From: Cunninghamia lanceolata | Taxonomy: Eukaryota > Streptophyta > Pinopsida > Cupressales > Cupressaceae | Direction of reading: 5' to 3' | DNA length: 64,000 nt | Assembly (NCBI GenBank): GCA_027924645.1 | Contig: BSBN01001482.1 | Span: 10,434,001-10,498,000, forward strand | In this document: one piece after another, positions 12,546 to 24,523 of the stretch | Layout: every line of letters starts with the position of its first letter | Position numbering within the stretch: position 1 is the first letter of the stretch | Notes under the pieces: generated by a model | Told to the model about the DNA's origin: nothing | The model's input: only the letters and a program-made list of their open reading frames with translations | Databases searched by the model: none | Translations under genes and position numbers: made by a program

Positions 12546-14828
12546 TGTTACTAATTTTCTTTACAGTCCAAATTGGTAGAACTAGAGAGTAAATTCAGTT
12601 CATGTTTAGATGAGAAAGTTTTAACATTTGCCTAATATCTTATTTGCATAGTTGGAGTGTTGAGATATTTTAGTTATCTTGTAGTTTAGTTATTCAAAAG
12701 AGAGAATTTTCATATCATCATTCATTTGCAGAAGGTTGCTTGAAAGATAAGTTATTTCATTTCAGCACAATGATTATTCATTTTATAAATGAGATACATA
12801 AAAGAAATAAACATTGCATTGAATGAAAATATGATAGATCAAACTTCCCACACAAGCTGCGAGAATAGCTAAACAAGTGCAAATATAAGAAACATATTAT
12901 ACATCTGAAAATAGGATAGAGAAGGATCATAGCCATCATTGCCTTCTAGTGTCTTCAATTTTGAGGATGCCTTCTTTCCTTGCTCCTAATCTCCATTAAG
13001 AACCTGCAAAATTGGAAAGGCTTGTTAAAGCTCTAGTTATGAGTTCCCTATGCACCTATCAGAAGAGGCATAATACATTGCCTATAAAGCACTACATCAT
13101 ATATGCATCATTCACATACAAAAGAGATAGAAAAGGAACAATCATTGTACTTCACTAATTTTATCTAACATGTTTGTTTCATGTACAGTTATAGGATAAG
13201 TCATGTAGCTATTTGGAGACATATCAACGTGTGGTGTAAAGTGGGCTCCCACAAGGGTTGAGCCCAACATGCTGCCCCTGGTCCTCAAAGGGGATGAAAT
13301 GCAAGTTATATTCATTATGATCAATTGAAACAGGTTAATTGAAGGAGTACAGTATCAATCTAATGCTTATAGTTCAAGTGATGATGAAAAGAGAGCATTA
13401 AAGTGACCTGAACTCATGTAGGACAACATTCAATGCATGAGAATAGCTGTCATTATTGCTATTATAGCAACTCAGAAGTAGGTACATCATAACCATGATC
13501 ATTTATAGTATCATTCGTAATGCTTGCATTATATAGGACAACAAAAGGCTATAGAACAGTTGAATGAATGATCAAACATAATTGCAAAAGAGTAGCATCA
13601 TTCAGGGATCTGTTAATGATTTAGTCATAGCATGTGTATTGCATCAAGGGTCATTATCATTTATGCATGATTGAACAAGTAGAAGAGTGTATTTGGAGCA
13701 ACAAGCTTCATTTTTATAATAGACAATAGTGCCAGAATAGTCATACCTTTAGTGAGGATAGTCATAACAATGACAAGTGACAGGCCTACTTAAATTGAGT
13801 GAATAGTACAAGATACAGAGACAACATATGCCATGTATAGTCAACATTTGAAGACAGACACGATACTTCATCTATATGATTAGCCAACCCAAGGGCATAA
13901 AGATATAGTTTACTAGATAGAATGATCAATGCCAAATGCCATGGTCACAAATATAGCCACAAGAAGTAGCTCATGAATGTTTGCCTAAGTTACATGTTAG
14001 TTCAGTAATTACAAGTGTCATTTTATGCCTAAATGATGCAGCTATAAGAAGGACAATAATATCAATTATAATGCATGAACAATCATGAATGACCCAAAAT
14101 CAACCATCGTTATGATTGCCATATCAGTCATAATATACAATAACCAATGCCAATCCACTATCTTTATACAGTCTTCAATATATTTTTTATGCCAAGTCAT
14201 AGTGAAAGTTAAAAGTGCGACATTTACCAAGAGGAGCATACACACATATATACATGATTGTATGGATTTAAATTTTTAATGAATATATTCAACTGCATGA
14301 GGTAGCAAATAGATTTTTTCTCGAGAAACATACTACTTTAGCCATGTAAGCATACAAAAGCTATAGAGAGTTTGTGTGGATATGAATGAGCCACTGTCAA
14401 GGTTGTCAAATACAGGAGCATTGCAAAGTTTATGTGGAACAATTAAGAGTATGCTAATCATACGGAGCAATCACTACACTGGAACTACAGAGATGTCAAC
14501 CATATAGAACAACCATTAATACCATTAAGCATCAGGGACTAATTCCATGAAATATCCTTACCTAAGCAATTATTATTGGCTGAGTAATACTATCATAAAG
14601 CTCCATATATGTGTTACAAAGAGCAATGCAAGGAGGTCTGCAAGGTGCAATTGATGAAGAGTATCATCAACATAAAAACATAAGTTAATTCATTTCCAAA
14701 TCAATGAAGAGAACAAGTTATCACTGTCATAACAATGTTTTAGGTAGCTGTGACAGTCATAAGGAGTATTGCATTTAGACAAATCTTTGAGTTTCATTAT
14801 GCCATAACAAGGGGTTTTGGACCCATTT
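12546..14828 (+). repeat. Element A 3' LTR, truncated
   Basis: This direct copy of 4005 to about 6282 starts TGTTACTAATTTTCTTTA. It stops at ACCCATTT, where the Copia-type LTR begins. By eye about 92-93% of bases match the 5' copy, mostly transitions. It contains no coding capacity. Confidence 0.85.
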
Positions 14829-15586
14829 TGTTGCAAATATGTGCCTATGATGTTTTGTCATTGATGTCAACATATCCCTTTGTCAGAAATAGGGGAAATA
14901 GTGTAGATCGGTGAAGTAGATTTTTTTGCATTTCCAAAGGAATGAAGATCAAAGTACACAGACCGTATGGATGTGTAGAGGATTGTCTGAAGTAGCTCCA
15001 ATTAATATTTGAGAGGTCCACATGAAGATTTGAAGTAGCTATGGCCATCTGAGTAGAACTAGGTTTTGTAGTGTTCAGAAGAGACAGAGTGATAGGAAAT
15101 TGGTCTGGATTGCTCCGCAATGAAAACTTATGATCTGTGGATCTAGAGGCATGTTTGGAAAGTTAGTGTGTATCTTCAACTCAAGTGGTTCATGGTTTGG
15201 AGGTCTGCAAACAATCTTTCTAGTGTGACAATCATGGCAGATAGTGTTCTTGAGGTACTAGATGAAGATGCAAGTGATTTTGATGATTTGGTGTAGTGCA
15301 GATGTTATTGTTGAATTCAATGTGCTTGTGGAGGTTTGCATTGAAGATTGAGCTCGTTGATTGAAGATTTCTTCCTTGGTATTGTTGTTCTTCCTAGTCT
15401 TGGCCGACCGGATGTTTCAAGTGTGTTGCCAATGATCTAAGAGAAATTCTCTAGAGTATAGTGTGTTTATTGAAGAAGACTCAAGTCCTAGAAAATTTTT
15501 GGTTGACACTAAGGATTCACATGTAATACTTTGTATCAAATCAAGTCTTGAAATTGTAACAGTTTGTTAGGCTGACCTTGAAGAAT
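14829..15586 (+). repeat. Copia-type LTR fragment (5' portion)
   Basis: It starts TGTTGCAAATATGTGCC and is homologous, in inverted orientation, to the beginning of the Copia-1 LTR (3768 downward), including the long shared phrase around TTCAACTCAAGTGGTTCATG. It breaks off near 15586, where the AT-rich Tat-1 LTR begins. No primer site or internal region follows, so it is a fragment, most simply split by Tat-1. Confidence 0.8.
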
Positions 15587-16713
15587 GATTATTATATACA
15601 CCTAAAAATGACATGACTTTGTCTAAATAAATATTTTAAATATTTATTTCTTCTTAATATTCCTCTATCAATAAATATATCAATCAATTTATTTATTTGA
15701 TTCACATTTCCTCCCAAAAATTAAATAAAATCACTTATTTAATTAGTTTCATCAAAATTCTTCCAAATCCTCTTATCTACAATTAAATAATTTTAATTAT
15801 TTAATTAAATCACTTATTCCTCCAAATTTAAATAAATCAATCAAATTTATTTAAATTATCTCAATCTGTAAAAATAAAATATAATCAAATATTTTATTTA
15901 TTCTTCCAAAGCATGCACAAAAATTAAATAAATTTATTTATTTAATTTTCTTTCTTATCTTCAAATTCCTTAAAAATCTTCCAAATCTTCTAAAAATAAA
16001 TCTTGCTCATCATGCACACAAAATTAAGTAATTGATTATTTAATTTCTCTCAAATCATGCAAAAAGCAAATCACAAGTTGAATTAATTGATTTAATCGAT
16101 CTTGTTTTTATCAACTCTTAAATTAGAAAAAATCATTCTAATTTGTGAAAGCAAATCTTATATTTGTCATGAAAGAAGTTAACTCAAACAAAATAACTTT
16201 TTGTGTGACACATGTCATGTGCACATTCATCATGAGTTCTAGATTTATTCTCTACCATTGATCTTCTTGTTCTTTCTATACCGTTGATCTTATCTCTCAC
16301 AATTCTATAAGTACAACCATATTCCTCCATTTCTATCATCCTAGCTTTTAGTACCCTTACTCTTTAGGAATCACAGCATGCCTTTGGCACCAAATTCCTC
16401 CATTACTTGCAATCAACTTCTTACCATCACCATCACCATTTGTTTTGAAGCTCCTCTTCATTACAAGAACTATCATAGCTATTCTCCATTAACATATTGA
16501 AGAAAAAAAGCAAGGAAGTGTGCTTTCTGAGGGCTTCATTCATTACGAAAGATCGATCGAGTTAGGCAACCAATGGAAGCCATGAAGTAAAGAGGTTTGC
16601 AAGGTTTGCAAGGTTTGAGTTCTTTGTTTGTTTGATCTTCTTTGTTTCTTATTTCATTGAGTTATTGGGTATTATTGATATTATTGATATTCATGCACAA
16701 TTTTCCCTTAACA
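15587..16713 (+). repeat. Tat-1 5' LTR
   Basis: This is an AT-rich block with many ATTTATTTAA-type runs at 15620-15960, ending CCCTTAACA just before the primer site. The left border is set by the end of recognisable Copia LTR and is accurate only to about 10-20 bases. A weak TATA-like CTATAAGTA lies at 16305. No coding content. Confidence 0.65.
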
Positions 16714-16735
16714 TTTTTGGTGCCCACCGTGGAGC
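16714..16735 (+). other. Primer-site-like sequence of Tat-1
   Basis: TTTTTGGTGCCCACCGTGG follows the LTR end. This form of sequence directly after the 5' LTR is common in plant Tat-type Gypsy elements. The primer tRNA is not assigned here. Confidence 0.6.
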
Positions 16736-18640
16736 CCTACCCCAATTCAACCTCAAAACTAAGTTTTTGTGCATTATGATCCATTCACAGAAGGATTCTA
16801 CATATCTAATCATTTATAACATGCATATGAGCTCTGTTTCTATACATTTGATAGATCAGCACATCCATACTATTTTTCAATGCATTTGACCTCTGATATG
16901 ACGCATTTACCGAAACTACGCATGTGTCTTCTGTTTCTGCACTTTTGACCTCTATTTCTGTGCATTTGATTTTTGTTTCTATGCATATGATCTTTGTAGC
17001 TGGGCATCTGTTCTAATAGTGACTTTTTGATCCTTTTCTTGTAATTTTTCAAAATGCTAACCCTTCTCGCAGGAATATTCTTTGATCTACTTATAGGTTA
17101 GGGGTTGGTTTAGTCATAAAGCTGCATTTGTTAACTCATCTCTAGATCTAATTAGCAAGGAAAGTAAATGGATGTTCATGCAAATCTCATTTAACTCTAC
17201 TAGGAGGATTGTAATTTGATCTTGTTGCATCAACAACTTGAATATAGTCCCAATGCTAGGAGGATAAAATTGAACCATTGCTATCTTGCTTCTTTCAAAG
17301 TTAACAACTCACGTGTGTGCCCAAGTAGCTTAACTTATTTAGTGTTTTTCATTTTAACTATAGGAAAAGAATCATTGTCTTTTGTATTTTTGGAATGATA
17401 GTAGGCCTATGCTCTCCCCTCTTTTGGGTGACCAAAATGCCAAACCTATCATTTTGCATGTGTTTCTTTTAGAGATGCCTACCCTTGGATATCCTTCCGT
17501 CCAAGTGGGAACAACCTTAAATGGTAACAAGCTAAATCCAAGCTCTACCTAGCCACTATAAATAAATTATGTTTGGAGTGAAAGCTTCAAACAATGAGTG
17601 TTGTTGAGTTATACCGATAGCCAACCTCCCCCAAAACCCTCTAGGGTGTAACCCTTGAAGGCTGGGAGACTCCATAACAAAGAGTAGTGTTGTTGCATGT
17701 ATAACCAGTCAAATGGTTGCACTTACTAATTATCCATTGTTTTAGAAGCCAAAATCCCCTATAAACTGGTGCTGGAAATGGCAATTATCACCTTCCAAAG
17801 ATGCCTCACATAATAATGATAATTTAGTTTATATTGCCCTTACCAGCCTAGGATTTGTACTTTTTTTTAGTCAAAAGAATCCAAAAATTACCAAAAAAGA
17901 GTCAAAAATCATGAAAACTTTCTTTGTGTTTGTTGTGTCTTACTTGTCATAATTGAAAAATCAGATCAAAAAGACCAACTTTCATCTAAGAAGCCAAAAA
18001 CATCAAAAAATGTGCCAAAAACGTTGCAAAATCAATCAAAAACATAGAGATGGGCATTTGTCTTGTAGAGCTGCACATGCATTTCGACTTGCTATGCATA
18101 TATTTTGACCTACTGCGCATTTATTATCTATTCTTGCACTTTTATCCTTCACCAGTGTTGCGCATATATTCTGACTTGCTGCACATTTACCTTCTCTAAC
18201 TCTGCATTTATGGCTACACATCCACAATAGTGAGCATTTCCTGGTCTTTTGAGAGAAAATTTTCAACCTTTTTGAGTACCCATTTCAACCTTGTTCTAGT
18301 TTCAGAGATCTGATTTATCGTGCAGTCACTTCTATCTATTTTCTGTAGTACCCTCTTTTTTAGTCAGTCATCTCATCCACCTCGTCCAAATCTTCCCAAA
18401 ACTAAGTCAAAAGGTATCAAACTAGGTTAGGACAAGATAATTCTAGATCATATTAAACCTAAACAATTGCTAGTAAAGTGTCCACTATCAGGATACATCA
18501 TCCTTCTCTATCAGAACTTTTCACTAGTTGTGTTGGTGTAAGACTAGTCCCTATCAAGTAAATGGATTACTAACATCCTTACTTGTGGCTATCATTTTGT
18601 ATCGACTGATTCATTTGAACTCATAGATCACAGGAAACCC
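16736..18640 (+). other. Tat-1 leader (untranslated) with two clusters of short degenerate repeats
   Basis: No gene is supported here. At about 16780-17010 and again at 18045-18240 a motif resembling TGCGCATTTGACCT recurs every 20-30 bases in both clusters (variants GCATTTGACCTCT, GTGCATTTGATTTT, GCGCATATATTCTGACTTGC). Between the clusters the sequence is unique. ORFs in this interval read only low-complexity Cys/Lys-rich sequence created by the repeats, on the minus strand. Confidence 0.55.
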
Positions 18641-20233
18641 TTGTCAAAATATTTTCACCACAAGTATCCCCTTCACCGCAACCTTCAAACTCACCTTGTC
18701 AAAGCATCCAATATCATAACATCCTATCCCAAACCTCACCGCATGGTCCTAACTAGATCCCAGAAACAAAAGCAACTTGAAATGGCTAGAACATCAGACA
18801 AAATTGTATCCCCTCATGATAGTGATGAGGAAATTTCACAAGATGAGATAAAACAAGCCCTCCAAGATAGGAAATTCCAACGCATGATGGACAAAGTCAT
18901 CAACCAAGACCCTTCAAAGTTCTTCCTCTACCTAGCAAACCAAGGGCTTAAGCTCCCCGCTGACTTTGATGTCGATGCATTAAAAGAACCAGGAGAGGAA
19001 AGAACTCACAAAAAGAGCACAAACAAGGAAATCTCCCTTGACAAGGACAAAGGAAAAAAAACAATGGACCCAAACATACCTATAGACACGCTAACAAAGC
19101 AAATTCAGACCTTGCAACAGAAATTTGAGGACCTCCAAATAGGGATGTTCACCAAAACTTATTCATTGGAGGACATCTCACCATATCCCTTTGACAAAAG
19201 CTTGAACATGGTACCCTTCCCCTTTTGGTTTGAAGTTCCTAAGTTTGACAAATACAAAGGAAAGTGTAACCCCCAGGGACCGCATCCAAGAATTTAGCAC
19301 TGCATGTCTAGAGGTAGCCCATAATAGAACTTTCCTCATGAGACTTTTTCCTCAATCACTAGGAGGATAGGCCATGGAATGGTTCTCATGACTACCCCTG
19401 GGTATCAAAACTTTTGACGAGTTAGTAAACAAGTTCATCACACATTTCTCATACAACATTGAACATGAGGTATCTATGCTAGACCTTTGTAACATGAAAT
19501 AGAAAAGTGGTGAATTCTTCACCACTTTCCTACAAAGGTAGAGACAACTAGCAAGCAAATGCCCTCATCATAAACTGGAGAAACAAATGACAGAAATGTT
19601 TGTCCACAACCTCAACCCCAATCTTAGCTACCAATTACAAATCCAAGGTCCTACCACATTCATGAAAGTGATTGAGATGGGATTATTTATTGAAAAAGAT
19701 ATGATTGCAAAGGGGCAAATAAAGTTGTTCAAAGACAATCCTCACTCTAACTACACCACAGACAAGTCAAAATTTTGGACCAAGAACAAAAACATAGTCA
19801 ACGATGGGGTGGTTGATGCCAAACTAGTAGCTCCTAAACAACCAATCCTCAATCTCCAAAGTGTTCCAAACAATGTAACACCCAACAAACCTCCATCAAA
19901 TGAGCAGAGACAATCACCATGGAATTTTTGTTCTAGATGAAAGTTTACACTATTGGGAGAATCACTTGAGTCTATCTTGAGAAAGTTGTTAGCAAACAAT
20001 GAGATCACTCTTCCCTCCACAAGCAACTATGAACCACCTATCAAACCTCCTTGTGGAATGATACCCACTATTGTGAATACCATAAGGGAAGAGGACACAA
20101 AACTAATGATTGCATTCATCTAAAAAATGTCATTCAAGACTTGTTAGACCAAAACCGTGTTGGCATAAGAGACCATCCAAATAATGAATCACATGTGGTG
20201 TACAAGGATCCGCTCCCTAACCACGACAGGTAG
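18641..20233 (+). pseudogene. Tat-1 gag
   Basis: A likely start is the Met at 18742 (MVLTRSQKQKQLEMARTSDK); the open frame reaches back to 18641. The N-terminal third is Lys/Glu-rich with a short coiled coil (TKQIQTLQQKFEDLQ). The retrotransposon Gag domain follows (PFPFWFEVPKFDKYKGK, then IQEFSTACLEVAHN after a one-base insertion in the C run near 19270, and FDELVNKFITHFSYN). It ends in a nucleocapsid knuckle CEYHKGRGHKTNDC at 20072-20113, a C-x2-H-x4-H-x4-C variant seen in Tat elements. Several in-frame stops are present. Role: particle formation and RNA packaging. Confidence 0.85.
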
Positions 20234-20689
20234 AATAACAAAAATCACAACAATAACAACAATAACCAACAAAATTAGAATAATGAAAACAATGATGTAA
20301 ATTAAACAAATGTACCATTCAAGTACACCGTTAATAGCACAACAAGAATATCCTGTAGATCAATGTGCTCACATTCAATGAATAATTAGGTCCCAATGCC
20401 AAATCTGATTGCACCATCATTACCTGTAGTTGAAAAACTACCTTGCACATGCTTCCTTTAAGATCATTAGCCTCATCATCTACCCCCAACCAATACAATG
20501 TCATAGACCAACTACGGAAGACTCTGACCAACATTTCCATACTAGAGTTGTTGCATCTATCACCAGCACACAAAGAAATTCTTGAAAAAGCCTTAGTGGA
20601 AACCACCATCCCCACCAATTTGGCTGAAGAGAAGTTTCAAGCCATGGTAGGTCACCTTACCTAATCCAACATCCTCTCATTCACTGAGT

Positions 20690-21100
20690 AGGATGATCTA
20701 TCCATGTCACAACCCCATAACACATCCCTACATATCAAATCTTTCATCCACAAACACCATATCAAAAGGGTTCTCATTGATGGAGGGGCAAGTTTGAATA
20801 TTTGCATGCTAAAACTAGTCCTTACATTGGGGTTTTCATAAAATATAGTGGATCCAAGGAAAAAGATTACAATCAAAGCCTATGATGAGGAAGAACAGAC
20901 TACCAAGGGAACTATGGTGTTACCACTAAGAGTCAGACCAGTAGTGAAAGAAGTTGTGTGTCAAGTCCTTGACAGGGGTCTCACCTATAACATTCTCTTA
21001 GCCAGACCTTGGATCCATGCCATGAAAGTTGTGCCTTGTACCTACCACCAATGCATCAAATTCCCTTACAACAGCCAAGAGATTACCATCCAAGGTGACC
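20690..21100 (+). pseudogene. Tat-1 aspartic protease
   Basis: The active-site motif VLIDGGASLNICML (Asp-Gly-Gly-Ala-Ser) is intact at about 20770-20812. The second conserved block reads YNILLARPWIHAMKVVPCTY, equivalent to the Gypsy LGRPWxH motif. A stop lies between them near 20840, which is why the downstream ORF starts at 20848. It would cut the Gag-Pol polyprotein. Confidence 0.85.
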
Positions 21101-21891
21101 CCAATCCCTTCCAACATTGCAACACCATCCAATCAAGACCTGAAACCATCATCCCTAACAATAGAGCTTCTAGTTCTCCCATCTCCCAACGGGACCATAG
21201 CTCCCAAGCTTCCACATCCAAGGGCAATGAGAAAAAAGTCAAGATCAAAGAAACTGGGGTAGGAGAATACTCCATCGAGCACAACCTTTGTCCATCCAAA
21301 ATGCCTCTATCTCTAAAATCCTTTGGGCAACCTTTACCCTGCCCAAAGCCATCTAAAATGCTTGAGTCTCCTACTGCTCCCTTTGTCATGTGGGGTACCT
21401 TGTCAAATGAAAATGATGAAAGAGATGTGCTACAATGGCTCTACATTGATGAAAATGACACACAACAAGACCAACAACCTAAGCTCTCAATAGAAATCTA
21501 TGGGCATGGACAATCTATTTTACATGGAATGGGTTATAAAGGACAAGGCCCCATTGGCTTAAGAAAGGAAGGAATCATCGAACCCATTCAAACTTCTTCA
21601 TCCTCATTGGCTCAAAACACAATAGGGATAGGATACCAAGACAAAGCTAAAGGCAAAGGCAAAACTAAGGCTACCACTTGTTTTGTGGAAATGATCCATA
21701 ATCTCCAAGAGGACAGTGACACAGATTCCAATGAATATGAATTGGATGAACTCTCAGAATATTCCTATGAAGATAAAGGAATTGATACCGTTCAAACCTA
21801 TAGCCCCTACTATGAGGGACTAATGCCTAAGCATAGACTGATAGAGTGTGATTCGCCTATTCCTGAGAGCACAACTTATGAGGAAGGTTAG
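21101..21891 (+). pseudogene. Tat-1 protease-RT linker with G-patch-like motif
   Basis: This is the C-terminal two thirds of an uninterrupted 347-codon frame (20848-21891). After a Ser/Pro-rich linker, at 21502-21588, comes GHGQSILHGMGYKGQGPIG followed by LRKEGIIEPI. The glycine pattern (GMGYKGQGPIGLRKEG) matches the G-patch consensus. In betaretroviruses such as Mason-Pfizer monkey virus a G-patch sits next to the protease and binds nucleic acid; a similar job is plausible here but not shown. The tail is acidic (DSDTDSNEYELDELSEYSYE). This is the longest clean frame in Tat-1. Confidence 0.65.
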
Positions 21892-22389
21892 AGTTCGCAT
21901 GAGATAAACAATCTTGAGGAAAGTACCATACTAGACCTTGTTCCCATAACTCCCCATCCTAACAACATATCCATCCTTACCATAACACCACTAAATCAGA
22001 TCAATATATCAACCCCCTCCCCCTAGTACATCCTAAGTTTACGAGGAACTCCTCAACTTGACATATTCCAAAATGACGATGCCTATATTAACTTCATGGA
22101 ACTAAGAGACCACTTACCCATGGGAGATCACAAAGTTGGCTACACCATAGAACTCAATTCCATAGCTTACTTCAGAGAGGGTGCTAAGCCTTCCAGTCGT
22201 AAAAACATAAAAATAAAAAAATGGATCTGATGGTGAAAACCGCTCTGCGACAGTATCAAATCCCAAAAAAGTAAAAATAAAGGTTACATCGAATGGTGAA
22301 AACCTCTCTGAGGCACTAGACGATGGAAGGCTTGACACTCTCCCTAATGATATGTATTAGGAGAAGTCATAGATTGTCATAGAACCAAC

Positions 22390-23345
22390 AGAACCAGTAG
22401 ACATCGGTACCGAGGCTAATCCTAAGATCATACACTTTGCTAAGTCTTTATCTCCACTAGAATAGACAAAATTTGTACCCTTCTTCACGAGGAAATAGAT
22501 CAACTTTTCTTGGTTATATGCAGATATGCCTGGTCTAGATCTAGACTTGGTCTTACATCACTTGCCACTCAATCCTAGAGTAAAACCTATAAAGCAGAAA
22601 CTCAGAAAAATGCATCCTCATGTTGCACTACTAGTCAAAGAAGAACTCAAGAAGCTGCTAGATGTCGGGTTCATCAGACTAATAGACTATCCTGAGTGGA
22701 TTTCAAACATTGTACCTATCGCCAAACTAGATGTAAGAGTTAGAATTTGTAATCATTTCTGAGATCTTAACAAGGCCTGCCACAAGGATGATTTCCCATT
22801 GCCTAACATTGACATTATCATTGACTTAACAGTTGGTCATACTATGCTTTCTCTTATGGATGGTTTCTCTGGATACAATCAAATTACAATAGCACTAGAG
22901 GATCAACATAAGACAACATTCACTTGTCCATGGGGTACTCTCTATTGGTACATCATGCCTTTTGGGTTAAAGAATGCAAGAGCAACATATCAACGTGCTA
23001 TGACTACTATCTTCCATGATATGATGCATGTAACAATGGAAGACAATGTGGATGACATCCTTGCCAAATCACTTACAAGGGAGCCACACTTAGATGTCCT
23101 AGAAAAGGTTTCTTGGTGGTTGGAATAGTTCAAAGTCAAATTGAATTTGAAAAAGTGTGTGTTTGGGGTTACCTCTGGCAAACTCTTAGGCTTCATAGTA
23201 TCAGCAAATAGGATTGAGATAGATCCTGCAAAAGTCAAGGCTATCATGGAGATGCCTCCACTAAAGAACATTACCCAATTGTAGTCATTGCAAGGCAAAT
23301 TACAAGGAATCCATCAATTCATCTCCCAACTGGCAGACAAGTGCC
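22390..23345 (+). pseudogene. Tat-1 reverse transcriptase
   Basis: Visible blocks in order: LHHLPLNPRVKPIKQKLRKM, WISNIVPIAKLDVRVRIC, the DLNKACHKDDFPLPNID block, LMDGFSGYNQI, TTFTCPWGTLYWYIMPFGLK, and the catalytic box at 23045-23056, which reads NVDD instead of the usual YVDD or YLDD. The thumb region follows (LNLKKCVFGVTSGKLLGF). Stops occur near 22460, 22762 and 23128. It would copy element RNA to cDNA. The Tyr-to-Asn change and stops indicate an inactive copy. Confidence 0.9.
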
Positions 23346-23875
23346 AACCTTTCAGTCATCTCTTACATAAAAACATTCCATTTAGATGGGATGAGAAGTG
23401 TGAAGAAGAATTTTGCAAACTTAAGGAGTATCTTATGAATCCACCTATCTTGATGCCTCCTATATAAGGAAAGCTACTATTACTTTACAAATCTACTACA
23501 CAGATAGCTCTAGGCACCCTTCTAGCACAACAGGACAATGAAGGCAAGGAAAGGGCCATATACTATATCAGTCGCACATTAGTGGGGTATGAACTACAAT
23601 ACTCTTAAATCAAAAGATCTTGTCTTGCTGTAGTTTTTTCTTCCCAAAAACTACATTACATGCTTGCACATTCCATCAAGCTTATTGTAAACATAGATCT
23701 CCTAAAATACATATTAAACAAAGCAGCTCTCACAAGTCACCTAGCTAAATGGGTAATGCTCCTAAGTGAATATGACATTGAGTATGTAGAATAGAAAGCT
23801 ATCAAAGGTCAATTCATTGCCGACCAGTTGGCTGAGGCACCATTACAGGATACCACTCCAATGAAGTTTGAGTTT
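23346..23875 (+). pseudogene. Tat-1 native (Gypsy) RNase H domain
   Basis: The segment opens with FRWDEKCEEEFCKLKEYL and continues LLYKSTTQIALGTLLAQ, AIYYISRTL and AKWVMLLSEYDIEY, the usual Gypsy RNase H succession. The first catalytic Asp (in the position TDA-like) is not conserved (STTQIA). That fits the idea that the native RNase H of dual-RNase H elements becomes a non-catalytic tether. Three stops are present. Confidence 0.75.
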
Positions 23876-23907
23876 CTAGATGAATCAATCTTCACTATCA
23901 CAACATA

Positions 23908-24290
23908 GTCATGGACACTCTATTTTGATGGCTCCTATACAAACCATGGATCGGGGCCAGGCATCTTATTGGTCACTCCTTAGGGTGCCACAATACCTAA
24001 GTCTTATCGTCTTCTTTTTCCATGCACAAACAACATAGCAGAATATGAGGCTTTGGTCATTGGTCTTAAACTAGCAGCAGAATGGAAATTAAAAGAACTT
24101 CATGTCTACAGTGATTCACAACTCGTCATCAATCAGTTCAATGATGACTATCAGACAAAAGATGACAAGCTCATTCCCTACAAGCATTTGGTGGATGATT
24201 TTAAAGAGTACTTTGTGATCATCTCCTTTGAGTAGATACCAAGGATTGAAAAGAAAGCAGCAGATGTCATGGCAACCATTGCCTCACTCC
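23908..24290 (+). pseudogene. Tat-1 archaeal-type RNase H (aRNH), downstream of RT
   Basis: A second RNase H domain follows the native one. Catalytic positions are recognisable: LYFDGSYTNHGSGPG (Asp), NIAEYEALVIGLKLAAE (Glu), VYSDSQLVINQ (Asp) and KKAADVMATIASLL (Asp). This is the archaeal-like RNase H described from the plant Tat clade. The longest open part is 24053-24235. Stops flank it, but the four acidic residues are all present. Confidence 0.85.
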
Positions 24291-24523
24291 TCGACATACC
24301 CGAGAATGAGTCATGTTTTGAGTTCTTGGTGGAGACAGTCACACAGCCAGCTTATGACATCCCTGAAACCCAATCCATTTTCCTTCACTTCGGATCTGAT
24401 TCAACCTTGTATGGTAAGATTTACACTTACCTTAAGGACAACACTTTACCATTGTACTTAGCCAACAACCAACATTGAACCTTCATTCGACAAACATCTT
24501 GTTACACTATTATCGTTGATACC
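24291..24523 (+). pseudogene. Tat-1 start of the integrase region, truncated
   Basis: This short segment, open in 24269-24478, carries the linker typical between aRNH and the integrase zinc domain and reads on past a stop (TFIRQTSCYTIIVDT) before being cut at 24523, where the Tat-2 LTR starts. The remainder of integrase and the 3' LTR are displaced beyond the right edge of the nested insertion and not seen here. Confidence 0.7.

Larger units (their letters stand above)
4005..14828 (+). mobile_element. Element A, large pol-less LTR retrotransposon (LARD-like)
   Basis: A sequence starting TGTTAC at 4005 recurs in the same orientation at 12546 and stays homologous for about 2.28 kb until the second copy is cut at 14828 by a Copia-type LTR. 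The sequences just before 4005 and 12546 are unrelated, so these are true repeat starts. The first copy ends TGTTAACA at 9218, followed by a primer-site-like sequence. The interior (9219-12545) holds only one decayed coiled-coil ORF; no protease, RT, RNase H or integrase motif is visible in any frame. It would depend on proteins from another element. LTR identity is roughly 92% by eye. Confidence 0.75.
15587..24523 (+). mobile_element. Tat-1, Ty3/gypsy Tat-type LTR retrotransposon, 3' truncated
   Basis: The order is LTR, primer site, 2-kb leader, gag with a C-x2-H-x4-H-x4-C knuckle, protease, G-patch-like segment, RT, native RNase H, archaeal-type RNase H, then the beginning of the integrase region, cut at 24523 by Tat-2. 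The second RNase H and the variant knuckle place it in the plant Tat clade. About twenty stops and at least one frameshift make it inactive. The 3' LTR is not in the window. Confidence 0.85.

Noticed and set aside
16780..18240. CRISPR-like array
   Set aside because: The repeats are short, degenerate and irregularly spaced within a retroelement leader of a eukaryote.
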